Assembly: GCF_963583255.1 (NCBI RefSeq)
Contig: NC_084815.1
Span: forward strand, 12,757,724-12,821,723
Origin: Pyrus communis
Lineage: Eukaryota > Streptophyta > Magnoliopsida > Rosales > Rosaceae
Direction: 5' to 3'
Length of the DNA: 64,000 nucleotides
Below, piece after piece: positions 61,065-64,000 of this stretch; position 1 is the first letter of the stretch; the number at the start of each line of letters is the position of its first letter. Under the pieces are notes generated by a model. It had not been told where the DNA came from. It did not search any database and was given only the letters and a program-made list of their open reading frames with translations. Both the position numbers and the translations under genes were made by a program.

Positions 61065-64000
61065 TCACCAGCAAAGCATTGTGTGACAACTCCACACTTG
61101 TCCTCCTCCACCACTAGCTTGTATTGAAGGCCCATCCGACGGGTGAACGATCTTGGTCCAAACCATGGTTGCACTCCAAGATATAAGTACTTTTGTTTCT
61201 GCAACTATATTCTTCAAATGGGATTCCACCTCAGTCTTGGCAGGTAATTCAGCTTGTGTGGCTTCAACTTTTGTTTCTGTAATAATAGCCTTCATAGGTG
61301 ATTCACCTTTAGGCTTCTCCTTTTCTTTTTCAATGACGGGGTCCAAAGTTGTTTCTTATGATGGCATGATCGAAGGACTTTCACTATCACTCACTACAAA
61401 CTTGTATTTTATTTTCTTTTTTTTAGTAGGCCATAGTCGAATCCTGGATCAAGCATCTGTTTCTAGTCATCCCTTGCATGTACATTCCAAATGATTGTTC
61501 TCATCGGTACCTTTTCCTCAATGACATATTGTTTTCCTTTATTGTCATCCTTTTTATCATCCTCCGCAGTTGTTGTCTTCATCTTAACTTTCATTTCAAC
61601 CACATTTGGAATTGATGAGGGTTCTTTCCTATCATTCAAGTCTTTTGGAAGTTATTGCCAAAAGCATTCAAATATGAAATTGGTGAGGGTTCCATTTTAG
61701 CCACATTTGAATGACTTTATTCTAAATCATTCAGATAATCATTGGTTTTTAGAGAATTTACGCTGTTCTTTGTTTGCATCTTTAACATTTCAACATTCTG
61801 TGCATTGTTATCCTTCCACTGAATCTCTACTTTTTGTAGAAGTTTTTCAATTTCATTGTTAAGCATTTTATTTGTTTGACCAAATATCAAGCACTCTCTA
61901 TTTAATGTGTTATCATCTCACTGAAGGTTAGGTACCTCTTCTTAGCAATGCTCCTAGCATTCTTGAACTCATCAAATAGCTCTTCACTTATAATTGTATC
62001 CATGCTGATTATGTGTTTTTGGATGGTGGCATCCAGCTTGATCATTTCCTCACTGAACAGTTGGTCAAATCTTGTTTGGGCTTCATTTATGTTGATTCTA
62101 AAGTTCATCAATTTGCTGCCCGTTCTTGTTCAGATTTCGTTCAACCTCTGTTGTGTCTTCTTAGTTTGGTTCGTCTTGCTTTTCGAAATAATCCTCCACT
62201 TATCAGTTTCAGCATTATTTTGTTGCCCATTATTATTCACATTTTGATCAATTTCTGTTGTGTCTCCTCTGTTTTGTTCATGTTGCTCTTCAAAATCATC
62301 TTCCAATTTATCAGTTTTAGTGTTAGTTTTCTTCTTTTTGTTTGCATTTTTTTGTTTTTTTTTTGCCATCTTCCCTTTGATGATTGTTCTTGTTGCTGAG
62401 CATAAGGAACTTCAGAACCAATCTGCACATAGTAACATTAGACATTGTCAATTTGCATAAAAATGTCCAACACTTTTTTTGAAAGTTGACCACACTATTT
62501 ATGAAACTTAACTAAATTAAGCCACATTGTTTCTGGAACTACATTAATATAACCCACTCTATTTCTGAAAATGGATCAAAATAATGCACACTTTTTATGA
62601 AACTAGATGAAATTAACCAACACTATTTATGAGACTGAACCTAAATTACTTAAACTATTTCTGAAATAGCCACACAATTTATGACATTAACCAACACTAT
62701 TTATGAAATAGCCACACTATTTCTGGAACTACAACAAAATTACTTAAACTATTTTTGAAACTGAAACACAATAAGCCGCAACATTTTATGAAAGTGAACA
62801 CAACACACAATTAATGAACAATTTTTTTTATAGAATTAGTTAACTGTTTATAGATGTTATTGGTCATATGTGATAGTTTTTTGTTTGGAAATTGTTTGGT
62901 ACCTCTTGTGGTATGTGTTCTTTGTTTGGTTCATCTTCCTTGTTTGATTCATCATCTTCAGTATCTGCTTGCTTCCTTTTATTGGCTTTATTTTTTTGTC
63001 ATTGGTTCTTCAAAGGCTCTAGATGCGGTTGATCAGAAGGAATAACATCTTTAATCTGGACACAGTCATATTAGATAGTTGGCATTTCATATGCTAAATG
63101 TCATTATTTTTGTGTTGGAAAATAGGTTCAAAGTTTGATAAATATGGACTACTTCTAGAACTGCAATTTGAAACTATTTCTGGATTTCCAGTACGATAAT
63201 ACTTCTAAAACTGTAAAATCTAATTATTGTGCAATGTAGAGTGAAATATATTGATTGTTGGTGATTACCTTAATTTTTTTTTTCACTTGGACATCCTTGA
63301 TTGCTTTATATATCATCCTCGTGTTTCAGCTTGTGATTGCTAGAATCATGTTTTCTCGTCCTTCTATTATCTTCACTAGATTTGGGCGAAGTCATATCCA
63401 GTACAGTATGAATTAAGGAAGTGAAGTTAGTTTTGTGAAGTTTGTAAGAAACAATTCATGTTCTTTCATACTACTATTTTGATTACTTACCAAAACAGAA
63501 GTCCAGCCACTTATTGTCGGTTCTTCTCCTCCCTTCTTCTTTTTTTGTTTGTGCTTTGTCAAGCAGCTTGAATAGATAGTCTCTTACTCCTTTTGCCAAG
63601 TTGTAATTATTTATCTCCTCCATGTTCCCACAGATTTTCAAAAAACTCCATGTGATGTAAGTTCCAGAGTTTGTAAATAGGAGTGACTGAATACAGTGTG
63701 CGCATATAAGTGCAGTGGTATCTTTTGCACCCTTAGGTGTTCGGTCTTGGAGTGATTTCTCGTAGGCCTCCGTAAGATGTTTCTTTATTACGATCTTTGT
63801 ATCTTTGAAGTATTTGGTGATGGGGTGGTTGTCCTTGCCAAATTTGGTGGATTTGTCAATATTCGGCAAATCAACTCCTTCGTTGTTCGATCCGAAGATT
63901 TGAACAACATCATCGCTGGAAATCCCCCTTGTTCATGATGTCCAAATTTGAACTTTGGGTTTTTGGGGTTTTAGCATTAAATGATTTTGACCAAGTCCAT
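61065..64000 (-). pseudogene. Broken transposon-type protein gene (copy 2, cut by window end)
   Basis: Copy of 18887-22104. The clearest frame (63869-63483) differs from copy 1 by a single residue (Trp for Arg after GTYIT). The Lys/Glu-rich segment 62428-62130 is continuous here because the Cassandra solo LTR of copy 1 is absent. The N-terminal end is beyond the window. Confidence 0.5.

Larger units (their letters stand above)
40412..64000. repeat. Large direct repeat, copy 2 (right end outside window)
   Basis: Partner of 1-22104, longer because of a 1.8-kb solo LTR at 41331-43130. All elements described for copy 1 recur: TIR element, minisatellite plus DUF4283 relic, DUF1985/Ulp1 gene, KDTA, SAUR relic, LTR-like segment and the second transposon gene. 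Sequence immediately left of 40412 cannot be compared because copy 1 begins at the window edge, so 40412 need not be the true junction. Whether this is tandem duplication or allelic sequence assembled in series cannot be decided from the sequence alone. Confidence 0.97.

Noticed and set aside
1..64000. A novel multi-gene functional system
   Set aside because: The only host genes recognised are KDTA, a P450 and a SAUR relic, with no shared pathway or conserved clustering visible; the remainder is mobile elements and repeats.

Overview
Plant nuclear DNA, probably a woody rosid and most likely Rosaceae (apple/pear type). The evidence is AT-rich intergenic sequence, GT-AG introns, a KDTA gene of the plant type, a CYP76A-type P450, a SAUR relic, a Cassandra TRIM with 5S rRNA-like LTRs, tRNA-derived SINEs, MITEs and an old Ty3/gypsy relic. 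The family-level placement is inference; the plant assignment is secure.

The dominant structure is a very large direct repeat. Positions 1-22104 (copy 1) are repeated at 40412-64000 (copy 2), same order and orientation, differing by scattered substitutions and a few clean insertions. Both outer ends are cut by the window, so the full unit is longer than 22.1 kb; the offset between copies is 40.4-42.3 kb. This is either a recent tandem segmental duplication or two haplotypes of a heterozygous genome placed in one contig.

Each copy holds, left to right: a TIR element with TTA target duplication; a DUF4283 retroelement relic beside a ~66-bp minisatellite; a broken minus-strand DUF1985/Ulp1 transposon gene; KDTA on the plus strand (12 exons, 442 codons); a minus-strand SAUR pseudogene; non-coding DNA with an LTR-like segment; and a broken minus-strand transposon protein gene containing a degenerate ~36-40-bp repeat. 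Copy 1 KDTA is intact. Copy 2 KDTA has a CGA-to-TGA nonsense change at codon 162, so only one of the two can make full-length enzyme. Copy 1 alone carries a Cassandra solo LTR (20141-20424); copy 2 alone carries a 1.8-kb solo LTR (41331-43130).

The segment between the copies (22105-40411) holds a higher-order repeat array interrupted by a MITE, one minus-strand CYP76A-like P450 (two exons, one frameshift in exon 1), another MITE, several SINEs, a complete Cassandra element nested in a SINE, and a degenerate gypsy element with two diverged LTRs. The only host genes recognised are KDTA (twice), the P450 and the SAUR relic; they do not form a shared pathway. No new defence-like or operon-like system was found. 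The most informative signals are the duplication, the copy-specific insertions and the KDTA nonsense change.
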